From: Nonomuraea thailandensis
Lineage (GTDB): Bacteria; Actinomycetota; Actinomycetes; Streptosporangiales; Streptosporangiaceae
Reading direction: 5' to 3'
Assembly: GCF_024172165.1 (NCBI RefSeq)
Contig: NZ_JAMZEB010000002.1
Coordinates: 5,539,501 to 5,603,500, forward strand
DNA length: 64,000 nucleotides
The position numbers were made by a program, and so were the translations under genes. Below the pieces are notes generated by a model. That model saw only the letters and a program-made list of their open reading frames with translations. It did not search any database and was not told the DNA's origin. Positions 1 to 8,187 of this stretch are shown here, piece after piece (the stretch's first letter is position 1; every line of letters begins with the position of its first letter).

Positions 1-543
1 GTCGAGGCTGTAGACGACGGTGAGCATGCCGAGCATGCGGGTGCCGTCGGCGCTGGGGATGGGCGCGGCCACCGCGACGGCCCTGGACACCCCTAACATG
101 GTCGGTGTGTACGCCTGCGAGACGTGGGCCTGGCGCCGGTCGCGCACCGCGCGGTACCAGTCGGTGGTCGTGATGTCCTGCGGCAGCACGGTGGGCGGCT
201 CCGCGCCCCTGATCTTGCCCTCGGGAGAGTTCACGATCAGGCCGCTGACGCCGTCGCGCAGCTCCTTCAGCTCGCCGAGCCAGTCCTGCATCGTGGCGCT
301 GGTGACCTCGTCCACCGCCTCGCGCACGTGGGGCCGCTGGGCGAAGGCGGTGACGAGCTGCTTGAGGGAGTCCATCTGCTGCTCGACCACGACCCGGCTG
401 ACGGACGCGGTGGTCCTGACGCGCTCGCGGACCTCGTCGCTCATCGCGTTCTCCGACAGCGAGATGCTGGACGAGGTGAGCAGCGCCAGGGGCAGCAGGC
501 CGAGGAGCGTCCACAGGGCCGTCACCGCGAGCAACCATCGCAC
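1..543 (-). CDS. Sensor histidine kinase, N-terminal part (runs off the window)
   Basis: Only the first 181 codons are present; the kinase core lies outside the window. The GTG start at 543 follows a purine-rich GGGGGAGGGA site. Residues about 4-23 form one hydrophobic membrane segment, followed by a long extracytoplasmic region (about 30-181) with a helical stretch and then an alpha/beta sensor fold of the Cache/PAS-like kind, as in DctB/CitA-type kinases. The gene is divergent from a CitB-type response regulator, which makes a cognate pair likely. Kinase identity is inferred from this layout because the H-box and ATP-binding domain cannot be seen. A rare TTA leucine codon lies at 94-96 (read on the minus strand). 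Confidence 0.75.
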   Translation of the reverse strand, partial: MRWLLAVTALWTLLGLLPLALLTSSSISLSENAMSDEVRERVRTTASVSRVVVEQQMDSLKQLVTAFAQRPHVREAVDEVTSATMQDWLGELKELRDGVSGLIVNSPEGKIRGAEPPTVLPQDITTTDWYRAVRDRRQAHVSQAYTPTMLGVSRAVAVAAPIPSADGTRMLGMLTVVYSLD

Positions 544-589
544 GGGCGTCCGTCCCTCCCCCCACTCGCTCGGGTACAGATTAGGAGGA

Positions 590-609
590 AACCGGCGCGC
601 GCGCCGGTT
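590..609. repeat. Perfect 20-base palindrome between the divergent two-component genes
   Basis: AACCGGCGCGCGCGCCGGTT is a perfect inverted repeat in the kinase/regulator intergenic region. It lies close to the kinase start and just before the regulator box at 615. It could be an operator or a hairpin at the 5' end of the kinase transcript. No T-run follows, so a terminator is less likely. Confidence 0.5.
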
Positions 610-614
610 CTCAG

Positions 615-664
615 TGAGCAGAACGAGCAAAAGGTGATCTTTTTTAATAAAACCCGCTTAAGCT
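615..664 (+). promoter_or_regulatory. Candidate response-regulator box 1 with -10 element
   Basis: Positions 615-633 read TGAGCAGAACGAGCAAAAG, a tandem pair of 9-mers (616-624 and 625-633, 7 of 9 identical). A TAAGCT -10-like hexamer lies at 659-664. The same 19-base element (17 of 19 identical) recurs at 2219 with a -10 hexamer at nearly the same distance (44 versus 43 bases). The box would be centred near -47, a usual activator position. Confidence 0.5.
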
Positions 665-698
665 GCAGTGATCTACCTGAATGACGAGGAGCGTGGCG

Positions 699-1382
699 GT
701 GCCTGAGCTCAGGGACATCACCGTTCTCATCGTGGACGACGACCCGGTCGTCACGGCGGCCCTGCACGCGCAGGTCAACCGGGTGCTCGGGTTCAGGGTC
801 GTGGGCATCGCGCACACCGGGCACGCGGCGCTGGCCGCGGCCGGACGCTTCGCGCCCCGCCTGGTCCTGCTCGATCTGCACCTCCCTGATATGCCCGGTC
901 TGGAGGTGGCGCACCGGCTGCGCCGCCCGGACCAGCCGCCCGCCGACATCATCGTGATCTCCGGGCGCAAGGAGTCGGCGACGGTACGCGCCGCCATCCA
1001 GCGCGGCGCGCTCAACTACCTGGTCAAGCCGACCCGGGCGGGCACGCTGGAGCAGGCCCTGCTGCGTTACGCCGCCACCGTCAAGCAGCTCGAGTCCGAG
1101 TCCCGCTTCACCGACCAGCAGGAGATCGACAACCTCTTCCGCTCGCTCCACCTCGACGTGGGCACCCGCCCCAAGAGCATCTCCGCCTCCACCGAGCAGG
1201 CGGTGCTGGACGCGCTCTCGGAGGTCGAGGACGCCTCGGCCGACGAGCTGGCGGCCAAGGTCGGCGTCAGCCGGGCCACCGCCCGCCGCTACCTGGAGCA
1301 CCTGTCCGAGCGGGGGCTGGTCGAGGGGCGGCCGAAGTACGGGACCACGGGGCGGCCCCAGCACCGGTACCGCATCCGATGA
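699..1382 (+). CDS. CitB/DcuR-type response regulator
   Basis: A receiver domain fills the N-terminal half: the acidic pocket VDDDP, phospho-acceptor Asp in LVLLDLHLPD (about residue 59) and conserved Lys in YLVKPT (about 110). The C-terminal part (about 165-227) holds a helix-turn-helix of the CitB/DcuR kind (ELAAKVGVSRATARRYLEHL). I place the start at GTG 699 because GAGGAG lies six bases upstream; an in-frame ATG at 681 has no ribosome-binding site but would add only six residues. It overlaps the next lipoprotein gene by ATGA. It probably answers the divergent kinase and controls the adjacent amino-acid transporter. Confidence 0.88.
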   Translation: MPELRDITVLIVDDDPVVTAALHAQVNRVLGFRVVGIAHTGHAALAAAGRFAPRLVLLDLHLPDMPGLEVAHRLRRPDQPPADIIVISGRKESATVRAAIQRGALNYLVKPTRAGTLEQALLRYAATVKQLESESRFTDQQEIDNLFRSLHLDVGTRPKSISASTEQAVLDALSEVEDASADELAAKVGVSRATARRYLEHLSERGLVEGRPKYGTTGRPQHRYRIR

Positions 1383-2221
1383 GGGCGCTGCGCGCGTTGG
1401 TCGCGGCCGTGCTGGTCGGCCTGCTGCCCGCCGCCTGCGGCGAGGCGAGCGCCTTCCCCGAGGACACCACGATGTCCCGCATCAGGGAGCGCGGCATCCT
1501 CACCGTGGGCATCAAGTTCGACCAGCCGATCTTCGGCTACAAGGATCCCGCCAGCGGGCGGATCACCGGGTTCGACGCGGAGATGGCCCGGCTGGTCGCC
1601 AGGGACCTGACGGGCAGCGAGCGCAACATCCGCTTCGTCGAGACGGTGTCGAGCGAGCGGGAGAACTTCATCGAGCAGGGCGTGGTGGACCTCGTCATCG
1701 CCACCTACTCGATCACGCAGACGCGCGCCCGGCGGGTCACGTTCACCGACCCGTACTACTACGCCGGGCAGGACCTGCTGGTACGCGTCGGCGACTCCAC
1801 CATCAACCAGGTCTCCGACCTGAAGGGCAAGAGCGTCTGCACGGCCCGCGGCTCCACCTCGGTCGAGCGGCTGCGCGCCACGGTACCCGGCATCCACCTG
1901 GAGGTCGTGGACGCGTACAGCATCTGCGTGCCCGCACTGATCGCCGGGCGGGTGGACGCGGTCAGCACCGACGACACCATCCTGCTCGGCCTGTACGCCC
2001 AGCACCCCGACACGCTGCGGCTGGTCGGCAAGCCGTTCGCGCGCGAGCCGTACGGGATGGGCATGCGCAAGCAGGACACCGCCTTCCGCGACTACCTCAA
2101 CGGGCTGATCGCCCGCTGGCTGTGCAACGGCGAGTGGGACCGCGCCTACATGGCCACCGTCGGGGTCTCCGGCACCACCTCCGAATCGGCGAAGCCGGCG
2201 CCTCGCCCGGCCAATTGCTGA
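1379..2221 (+). CDS. Glutamate-type ABC solute-binding lipoprotein coupled to the response regulator
   Basis: 280 residues of the SBP_bac_3 family. A lipoprotein signal peptide ends in the lipobox LPAAC (Cys about 20). The core shows ILTVGIKFDQP, GFDAEMARLVA and VDLVIATYSIT, as in GluB-type proteins. The start overlaps the regulator stop (ATGA), so it belongs to the regulatory transcript and is separated from the transporter operon by a new promoter region. It is clearly paralogous to the GluB-like protein at 3056. The position suggests it may present ligand to the sensor kinase rather than, or as well as, to the permease; this is inference. Confidence 0.85.
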   Translation: MRALRALVAAVLVGLLPAACGEASAFPEDTTMSRIRERGILTVGIKFDQPIFGYKDPASGRITGFDAEMARLVARDLTGSERNIRFVETVSSERENFIEQGVVDLVIATYSITQTRARRVTFTDPYYYAGQDLLVRVGDSTINQVSDLKGKSVCTARGSTSVERLRATVPGIHLEVVDAYSICVPALIAGRVDAVSTDDTILLGLYAQHPDTLRLVGKPFAREPYGMGMRKQDTAFRDYLNGLIARWLCNGEWDRAYMATVGVSGTTSESAKPAPRPANC

Positions 2222-2267
2222 GCAGAACGATCACAAGCCTTTCCGCGGAACATGCGGCTCCTACGGT
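2219..2267 (+). promoter_or_regulatory. Candidate response-regulator box 2 and -10 element before the amino-acid ABC operon
   Basis: Positions 2219-2237 read TGAGCAGAACGATCACAAG, matching the box at 615-633 in 17 of 19 bases and overlapping the TGA stop of the preceding gene. A TACGGT -10-like hexamer lies at 2262-2267, with a poor -35 match, as expected for an activated promoter. Confidence 0.5.
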
Positions 2268-2302
2268 TACGCCAACGCTGACCGAGACAAGGAGCGTGAC
2301 GC

Positions 2303-3046
2303 ATGACCCAGGCGGACCTGATCGTCCTGGACCAGGTCAACAAGCGCTTTGGCGATCACCATGTGCTGAAGGACGTCGACCTGACCGTGCGGCAGGGCGA
2401 GGTCGTAGTGATCATCGGCCCGTCCGGGGCGGGCAAGTCCACCCTGTGCCGCGCGATCAACCGGCTGGAGACGATCGACTCCGGCACGATCAGCCTCGAC
2501 GGGACGCCGCTGCCGGCTGAGGGCAAGGAGCTGGCCAGGCTCCGCGCCGAGGTCGGCATGGTGTTCCAGTCGTTCAACCTCTTCGCGCACAAGACCGTCC
2601 TGGACAACGTCGTCCTCGGGCAGGTCCACGTGCTCAAGCGGCCCAAGGACCAGGCCGTGCGCAAGGCCCAGGAGCTGCTCGACCGGGTCGGCATCGGCGG
2701 CCAGGCCGCCAAGTTCCCCGCCCAGCTCTCCGGCGGCCAGCAGCAGCGGGTCGCCATCGCCAGGGCGCTGGCCATGGACCCGAAGGCGATCCTGTTCGAC
2801 GAGCCCACCTCGGCGCTGGACCCGGAGATGGTCAACGAGGTGCTGGACGTCATGACGGGCCTGGCCCGTGAGGGCATGACCATGGTCGTCGTCACCCACG
2901 AGATGGGCTTCGCCCGCAGGGCGGCCGACCGGGTCGTGTTCATGGCCGACGGCGAGATCGTCGAGCAGAACACCCCTGACACCTTCTTCGGCGCGCCCAG
3001 CAGCGACCGCGCCCAGTCCTTCCTCGCCAAGATCCTGACCCACTAA
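2303..3046 (+). CDS. gluA: Amino-acid ABC transporter ATP-binding protein
   Basis: 247 residues, the full length of a polar amino-acid ABC ATPase. Walker A is GPSGAGKST (about 39-47), the signature is LSGGQQQRVAIARA, Walker B is ILFDEPTSALD, and the switch His is in VVVTHEMGF. It powers import of glutamate or a related amino acid with the two permeases encoded downstream. An AAGGAG site precedes the ATG. The gluB-like gene follows after 9 bases. Confidence 0.93.
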   Translation: MTQADLIVLDQVNKRFGDHHVLKDVDLTVRQGEVVVIIGPSGAGKSTLCRAINRLETIDSGTISLDGTPLPAEGKELARLRAEVGMVFQSFNLFAHKTVLDNVVLGQVHVLKRPKDQAVRKAQELLDRVGIGGQAAKFPAQLSGGQQQRVAIARALAMDPKAILFDEPTSALDPEMVNEVLDVMTGLAREGMTMVVVTHEMGFARRAADRVVFMADGEIVEQNTPDTFFGAPSSDRAQSFLAKILTH

Positions 3047-3055
3047 GGAGCCGTC

Positions 3056-3883
3056 ATGTTCGGCAGATCTCTCTTCGCCGTGTTCGCCGTCGTGGCCGTC
3101 GCCTCCGGATGCGGGGGCGGCTCCGACAGCCACGCCTCCATCGTGGACAAGGCCAAGAACGACAAGAAGCTGGTGATCGGCGTCAAGGCCGACCAGCCCG
3201 GCCTCGGCCTGCGCACGCCTGACGGCGCCTTCACCGGCTTCGACATCGAGGTGGCCACGTACGTGGCCAAGCAGCTCGGGGTCGAGCCGAGCGGCATCAC
3301 GTTCAAGGAGACCGTCTCCGCCAACCGGGAGGCGTTCATCGAGCAGGGCCAGGTGGACATGGTCGTGGCCACCTACTCCATCACCGACGCCCGCAAGCAG
3401 AAGGTGTCCTTCGCCGGGCCCTACTTCGTGGCCGGGCAGGACCTGCTGGTCCGCGCCGAGGAGGCGGCGCTGACCGGGCCCGAGGCGCTCAACGGCAAGA
3501 AGCTGTGCTCGGTCGCCGGCTCCACGCCCGCGCAGAAGGTCAAGTCGGAGTACGCCAAGGAGGTGCAGCTCCAGGAGGAGCGCACCTACTCGGCGTGCGT
3601 GGACCGCGTGCTCGGCGGCCAGCTCGACGCCATCACCACCGACAACGTCATCCTGGCCGGCTACGCCGCGCAGCACTCCGGCAAGCTCAAGGTGGTCGGC
3701 AAGACGTTCAGCACCGAGAAGTACGGCATCGGGCTGAAGAAGGACGACACGGCCGGGCGCAAGGCGATCAACGACGCCCTGGAGAAGATGTTCTCCGACG
3801 GGAGCTGGACCAAGGCGCTGCAGACCAGCGTGGGCGCCTCCGGCTTCACCCTGCCGCAGGCCCCGCAGCTCGAGCGGTACTGA
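3056..3883 (+). CDS. gluB: Amino-acid ABC transporter solute-binding lipoprotein
   Basis: 275 residues of the SBP_bac_3 family with a lipobox ending at Cys about 19 (AVASGCGGG). The core motifs KLVIGVKADQP, GFDIEVATYVA and VDMVVATYSIT match GluB of actinobacteria. It is preceded by an AAGGAG site and its stop overlaps the start of the first permease (TGATG). It is the transporter's own ligand-binding component; the second, related protein at 1379 sits with the regulator. Confidence 0.92.
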   Translation: MFGRSLFAVFAVVAVASGCGGGSDSHASIVDKAKNDKKLVIGVKADQPGLGLRTPDGAFTGFDIEVATYVAKQLGVEPSGITFKETVSANREAFIEQGQVDMVVATYSITDARKQKVSFAGPYFVAGQDLLVRAEEAALTGPEALNGKKLCSVAGSTPAQKVKSEYAKEVQLQEERTYSACVDRVLGGQLDAITTDNVILAGYAAQHSGKLKVVGKTFSTEKYGIGLKKDDTAGRKAINDALEKMFSDGSWTKALQTSVGASGFTLPQAPQLERY

Positions 3884-4551
3884 TGGAAGCACTGGTGACC
3901 GAAGGCGGCACCATCCTGGCCGCCTTCTGGATGACGGTGCGGCTGACGGCGGTCAGCGCGCTCGGCTCGCTGGTGCTGGGCACGCTGCTGACCGCCATGC
4001 GGGTGGCCCCGCTGGGCTCCCTGCGGGCCACCGCCACCGTGTACGTGACCGTGGCCCGCAACACGCCGCTCACGCTGGTGCTGCTGTTCACCGGCCTCGG
4101 CATCGGCGCGAACCTGGGCCTTGAGCTGTCCGACGACATCGCGACCAACAACTTCTGGCTCGCCGTCATCGGGCTGACCGCCTACACCTCGGCGTTCGTG
4201 TGCGAGGCGCTGCGCTCCGGGCTCAACACGGTGCCCGTCGGGCAGGCGGAGGCGGCCCGCTCGCTGGGGCTCGGCTTCGTCAGGACGCTGGCGCTGATCA
4301 CGCTGCCGCAGGCGTTCCGCGCGGTGGTGGCGCCGCTGGGCAGCATCCTCATCGCGCTGACCAAGAACACCACGATCGCCCTGGTCGTGGGCGTCGCGGA
4401 GGCGTCGGTGCGGATGCGCGAGCTGATCGAGACCTACGGTGACCAGGTCATCGAGATCTTCCTCGGCTTCGCCGCCGGCTTCGTGCTGCTGTGCCTGCCG
4501 ATGGGGCTGCTGTTCGGCTGGTTGTCCAAGCGGATGGCGGTGGCGCGATGA
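3883..4551 (+). CDS. gluC: Amino-acid ABC transporter permease (GluC-type)
   Basis: 222 residues with about five membrane segments and the EAA loop region (GLNTVPVGQAEAARSLGL, then LPQAFRAVVAPL) that contacts the ATPase. The start ATG at 3883 overlaps the gluB stop; a longer in-frame reading from 3505 is only the shadow of gluB. It forms a heterodimeric pore with the GluD-type permease that follows by a 4-base overlap. Confidence 0.92.
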   Translation: MEALVTEGGTILAAFWMTVRLTAVSALGSLVLGTLLTAMRVAPLGSLRATATVYVTVARNTPLTLVLLFTGLGIGANLGLELSDDIATNNFWLAVIGLTAYTSAFVCEALRSGLNTVPVGQAEAARSLGLGFVRTLALITLPQAFRAVVAPLGSILIALTKNTTIALVVGVAEASVRMRELIETYGDQVIEIFLGFAAGFVLLCLPMGLLFGWLSKRMAVAR

Positions 4552-5375
4552 CGTACGCGAACCTGTACGAGCGGCCCGGCCCGCGCGGGGTGCGCCGCAA
4601 CCGGGTGCTGACGGCCCTCGTCGCGGCGGCGCTGCTGGCGGTGGCGTACATCGTCTACGTGCGCTTCGACGAGAAGGACCAGTGGGCGGCGGAGAAGTGG
4701 ACGCCGCTGCTGCGCGGCGACGTCTGGGCCACGTTCATCCTGCCCGGCCTGGCCGGCACGCTGGCGGCGGCCGTCGCCGGGGTGGTGCTGGCGGCGCTGT
4801 TCGGGCTGGTGTTCGCCGTCGCCCGGATGTCGGAGCACCGCTGGATCCGGGTGCCGGCGGCCATGGTGGTGGAGTTCTTCCGGTCCGTGCCGCTGCTGCT
4901 GCTGATCTTCTTCGCCTTCTTCGGGTCGTACGTGCTCATCGGCGTGAACGTCTCGGCGTTCGCCGCCGTCGTGTTCGGGCTGACCCTCTACAACGGGTCG
5001 GTCATCGCCGAGATCGTCCGGGCCGGGGTGCTGAGCCTGCCCAAGGGGCAGCGGGAGGCGGCGTACGCGGTCGGCATGCGCAAGGGGCAGGTGATGCGGC
5101 TCGTCCTGCTGCCGCAGGCCGTCAAGGCCATGCTGCCCGCGCTGATCAGCCAGTTCGTGGTGCTGCTGAAGGACTCGGCGCTGGGCCTGATCGTGGGTTA
5201 CGACGAGCTGGTGGACAGGGGGCTGAACGGGATCGCGGCGAACTTCTCCAACGTCATCCCGGCGGCCATCCTCATCGCGGCCATCTTCATCGTGATCAAC
5301 ATGGGGCTGGACCGGCTGGCGAGCCGCCTCGGCGCCTCCTCCACAGCGCGGGCGCCCAGGGTGCGGTCCCGATGA
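4548..5375 (+). CDS. gluD: Amino-acid ABC transporter permease (GluD-type)
   Basis: 275 residues. The N-terminus carries an extra membrane segment (about 21-40) and a short external stretch, typical of GluD, followed by the permease core with the EAA region (LSLPKGQREAAYAVGM, LLPQAVKAMLPAL). The ATG overlaps the gluC stop (ATGA). The last 80 bases overlap tail to tail with the gene on the opposite strand. Confidence 0.92.
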   Translation: MTYANLYERPGPRGVRRNRVLTALVAAALLAVAYIVYVRFDEKDQWAAEKWTPLLRGDVWATFILPGLAGTLAAAVAGVVLAALFGLVFAVARMSEHRWIRVPAAMVVEFFRSVPLLLLIFFAFFGSYVLIGVNVSAFAAVVFGLTLYNGSVIAEIVRAGVLSLPKGQREAAYAVGMRKGQVMRLVLLPQAVKAMLPALISQFVVLLKDSALGLIVGYDELVDRGLNGIAANFSNVIPAAILIAAIFIVINMGLDRLASRLGASSTARAPRVRSR

Positions 5376-6747
5376 CGGCCAGCGCGAGCAGCAGCGGCCC
5401 GCGCCACCACCACGGGACGGTCGCCGGCGGCGGGTCGCCGGGCCGCGACACCCAGGGGCGGGCCGTCTTGGACCAGGCGAGGAAGGCGTCGCCGACGGGC
5501 AGCAGGCCGAAGGCGTACCGCTTGGTCCACGGGGTGCCGGCGGGCACCCCGGCCAGCTCGCCGTAGTTCGCCAGGGCGCCGGCGAGCGGGGCGTCCCCCC
5601 GCACCTGGGCGGCGCCCAGGGTGACCGCGGTGGCCGACAGGCTCACCCCCAGCGGCAGCGGCCCCGAGTCGACGTCGCCCGGCCCGTCCATCCCCGACGG
5701 GTACTCGCGCACGGCCGGGCCGAGGCCGAGCGGGGTGACCACGTAGCGGTCGCGGAAGCGCAGGTACTGCCCGGCGGCGAAGGCCGGGTCGATGTCCACC
5801 AGGAAACGCTGGATCATGCTCTGCGAGGTGCCCCTGGCCACCTCGGCCGGCTCGCCGGTGCCCGGCTCGGACCGGTGCGGGATCAGGCCGGTGCGCGGGT
5901 CGAGGCGCTCGCGGGTCTCGCGCAGCCAGCGGTCCACCGTGCCGACGTACCGGGGTGGCCGCAGCGTGTCGTGCAGGCGCAGCGAGGCCACCGCCACCGT
6001 CGAGTCGACGGGCCAGGACTGACCGGGGTAGGCCTCCAGGAACGGCGAGCGCGACGCGCCGAACGCGCGGCCCAGGGCGGCCGAGTCCTCCGTGAAGCGG
6101 CGCAGCTCGGCCGGGTCGCGCCGGTCCTCGGGCTGCAGGGCGAGCACGCCGCCGCGCAGCCAGTTGGTCCAGCCCCGGTAGAACACGCCGTGGGGCGGGT
6201 CGAGGTCCGGGCTGAACGGCTCGCGGCCCTGCGGGGCGTCGAGCTGCCGCAGCGCCCAGCGGGACTCGCGCAGCGCCCGCGGCCGGGCGGTCGCGTCCCG
6301 CTGGCCGAGCTCGACCCAGGTCAGGCCGTACAGGACGTGCAGGAAGAAGTAGCCCTCGGGGAAGAGCGCCTGCGCCTGCCCGGCGGCGCCCGCGTCCAGG
6401 GCCGAGCGGAGGAAGGCGAGCTGGCGGCGCACGCCGGGCGGCTCGCCGTCCGGGCCCGCGGTGGCGGGGACGATCAGGCGCACCGCGCCGATCAGCGCGC
6501 ACAGGGTGATCACGGCGGCGGCGAGCCGTCGCGCCCGGCGCAGCAGGCGGCGGACGGCGGGCGCCGTGCCGGACACCGCGGCACCCGCGGCGGCGGGCGA
6601 CGCGCCGGGCACCTCGGCACCCGCGGCGGCGGGCACCTCGGCGCCCGCCGCGGTGGGCGACGAGGTGCCGGCCACCGCGGCGCTTGTGACGGCGGGGTGC
6701 GGCTCGGGCACCTCGGAGGTGGGGGCGGTGGGGGGCGGGTCGGGCAT
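5296..6747 (-). CDS. Uncharacterised membrane-anchored protein, possible alpha/alpha-barrel fold
   Basis: About 483 residues; I do not recognise a named family. Order: a Pro/Ala/Thr-rich cytoplasmic tail (1-65) with repeats of AGAEVP type, a membrane helix (about 75-95), a large extracytoplasmic domain (about 110-440), a second membrane helix near 450 (LLLALAVIGTAPWAPAL) and a basic tail. The domain has helical-hairpin motifs (YPGQSWPVDSTVAVASL, WLRETRERLDPRTGLIPHR, GTSQSMIQRFL) that resemble six-hairpin glycosidase-like proteins; that is an impression, not an assignment. The start at 6747 has no clear ribosome-binding site, but TACGAT lies seven bases upstream, suggesting a leaderless message; ATGs at 6783 and 6792 are alternatives. 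Its 3' end overlaps gluD by 80 bases. Confidence 0.7.
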   Translation of the reverse strand: MPDPPPTAPTSEVPEPHPAVTSAAVAGTSSPTAAGAEVPAAAGAEVPGASPAAAGAAVSGTAPAVRRLLRRARRLAAAVITLCALIGAVRLIVPATAGPDGEPPGVRRQLAFLRSALDAGAAGQAQALFPEGYFFLHVLYGLTWVELGQRDATARPRALRESRWALRQLDAPQGREPFSPDLDPPHGVFYRGWTNWLRGGVLALQPEDRRDPAELRRFTEDSAALGRAFGASRSPFLEAYPGQSWPVDSTVAVASLRLHDTLRPPRYVGTVDRWLRETRERLDPRTGLIPHRSEPGTGEPAEVARGTSQSMIQRFLVDIDPAFAAGQYLRFRDRYVVTPLGLGPAVREYPSGMDGPGDVDSGPLPLGVSLSATAVTLGAAQVRGDAPLAGALANYGELAGVPAGTPWTKRYAFGLLPVGDAFLAWSKTARPWVSRPGDPPPATVPWWWRGPLLLALAVIGTAPWAPALWRRRRGGSPAGPAPC

Positions 6748-6801
6748 CCGGTTGATCGTAGCGGGGCTCGGGTCGGGCGGCATTCCCGTCATGATGTGTT
6801 C

Positions 6802-8151
6802 ATGCCGATTCCCCCTGGCCCCTTCGCCGGCCGTACCATCACCGACCTCGCCCGGGACCTGCGTGACGGGCACGTCACCGCCACCGAGCTGGCCGGGCAG
6901 GCGCTCGCCGCCGCCGAGGCGCTCGGCCCGGCGCTGAACGCCTTCGTCACCGTGGACGCCCCCGGGGCGCTGGCGGCGGCCCGGCGCGCGGACGAGGAGC
7001 TGGCCGCGGGCGCCGACCGGGGGCCGCTGCACGGGCTGCCGGTCGCGGTCAAGGACCTGATCATGGTGGCGGGGCTGCCGGCGACCATGGGGTCGAGGCA
7101 CTTCACCGCGTACGTCCCGGACACCGACGCCGCGTGCGTGACGGGGCTGCGCCGGGCCGGGGCGGTCATCGTGGGCAAGACGACCACGCACGAGTTCGCG
7201 TACGGGCCCACCGGCGACCGCTCCGCCAACGGCCCCTCGCGCAACCCCCGGGACCCGGCGCGCATGTCGGGCGGCTCCAGCGGCGGCAGCGCGGCCGCCG
7301 TGGCGGCGGGCATCGTCCCGCTCGCGATCGGCACCGACACGGGCGGGTCCGTACGCATCCCGGCGGCCCTGTGCGGGGTCGCCGGGTTCAAGCCCGCGTT
7401 CGGGGCGATCCCGGCGGACGGGGTCTTCCCGCTGTCGCGCAGTTACGACCACGTCGGCGTGCTGGCGGGCGGGGCGGAGGACTGCCTGATCGCCTACCGC
7501 CGCCTGGCCGCGGACGTGCCCGGGGAGGCCGGGGACGCCGGGGACGCCGGGGACGCCGGCGGAAGTGTGGGCTGGATCGACCCGATCGCGATGTACGGAG
7601 GTGATCCGCGGGTGACGCGGGCCGTGCGGGCGGTGCTGGAGGCCGATGAGGAGGTGCGGCTGCCGGAGGGGTTCGTCCAGGAGGTCCGGGAGACGTACGT
7701 GGCCGTGCAGAGCTGCGAGACCGCCGCCGTGCACGCCGAGCGGCTGCGGCGGGCGCCCGAGCTGTTCGATCCCGCGGTGCTGGAGCGGCTGCGCGTCGCC
7801 GCGCAGGTGCCCGGCTGGCGGTACGTGCGCGCCCTGGAGGCCAGGCAGCGGCTGGCGGGCGTGGTGGACGTGCTGTTCGGGGGGCACGACGTGCTCGCGA
7901 TGCCGACCGTGCCGATCGTCGCGCCGCTGGTGGACGAGCGGGAGTTCGCGCTGGACGGCCGGGCGGTCGAGGTGCGTCCCGCGCTGCTCGCCCTGACCAG
8001 CCCGTGGAACGTGCTCGGCCTGCCCGCGCTGACCGTGCCCGCCGGGCTGGTGGACGGGCTGCCGGTCGGGCTGCAGCTCGTCTGCCGTCCCGGTGACGAA
8101 CCCCGCCTCTTCGCCACCGCCGCCCGCCTCACTCCGGTGACGGTCCTCTGA
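6802..8151 (+). CDS. Amidase (amidase-signature family)
   Basis: 449 residues of the amidase-signature family, which hydrolyses amide bonds with a Ser-cisSer-Lys triad. The catalytic Lys is in GLPVAVKDLIM (about 80), and the Gly/Ser-rich signature is MSGGSSGGSAAAVAAG followed by IGTDTGGSVRIPAA, containing both serines. The C-terminal part (MPTVPIVAP, LTVPAGLVDGLPVGLQL) is also typical. The substrate cannot be told. A 9-base tandem repeat encodes a Gly-Asp-Ala linker in the middle. The gene is divergent from the uncharacterised membrane protein. Confidence 0.88.
   Translation: MPIPPGPFAGRTITDLARDLRDGHVTATELAGQALAAAEALGPALNAFVTVDAPGALAAARRADEELAAGADRGPLHGLPVAVKDLIMVAGLPATMGSRHFTAYVPDTDAACVTGLRRAGAVIVGKTTTHEFAYGPTGDRSANGPSRNPRDPARMSGGSSGGSAAAVAAGIVPLAIGTDTGGSVRIPAALCGVAGFKPAFGAIPADGVFPLSRSYDHVGVLAGGAEDCLIAYRRLAADVPGEAGDAGDAGDAGGSVGWIDPIAMYGGDPRVTRAVRAVLEADEEVRLPEGFVQEVRETYVAVQSCETAAVHAERLRRAPELFDPAVLERLRVAAQVPGWRYVRALEARQRLAGVVDVLFGGHDVLAMPTVPIVAPLVDEREFALDGRAVEVRPALLALTSPWNVLGLPALTVPAGLVDGLPVGLQLVCRPGDEPRLFATAARLTPVTVL
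7522..7557 (+). repeat. Four in-frame 9-base tandem repeats inside the amidase gene
   Basis: Units GGGGAGGCC and three GGGGACGCC lie at 7522, 7531, 7540 and 7549. They encode a repeated Gly-Asp-Ala (first unit Gly-Glu-Ala) between the catalytic signature and the C-terminal half. Copy number could vary without shifting the frame. Confidence 0.8.
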
Positions 8152-8187
8152 GGAGGAGGGACGTGCGCCCCGCCTCCTGCGGACGGG

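Noticed and set aside
8151..8187. Hairpin between the convergent amidase and ATPase genes
   Set aside because: Only about six base pairs can form; too weak to call a terminator.
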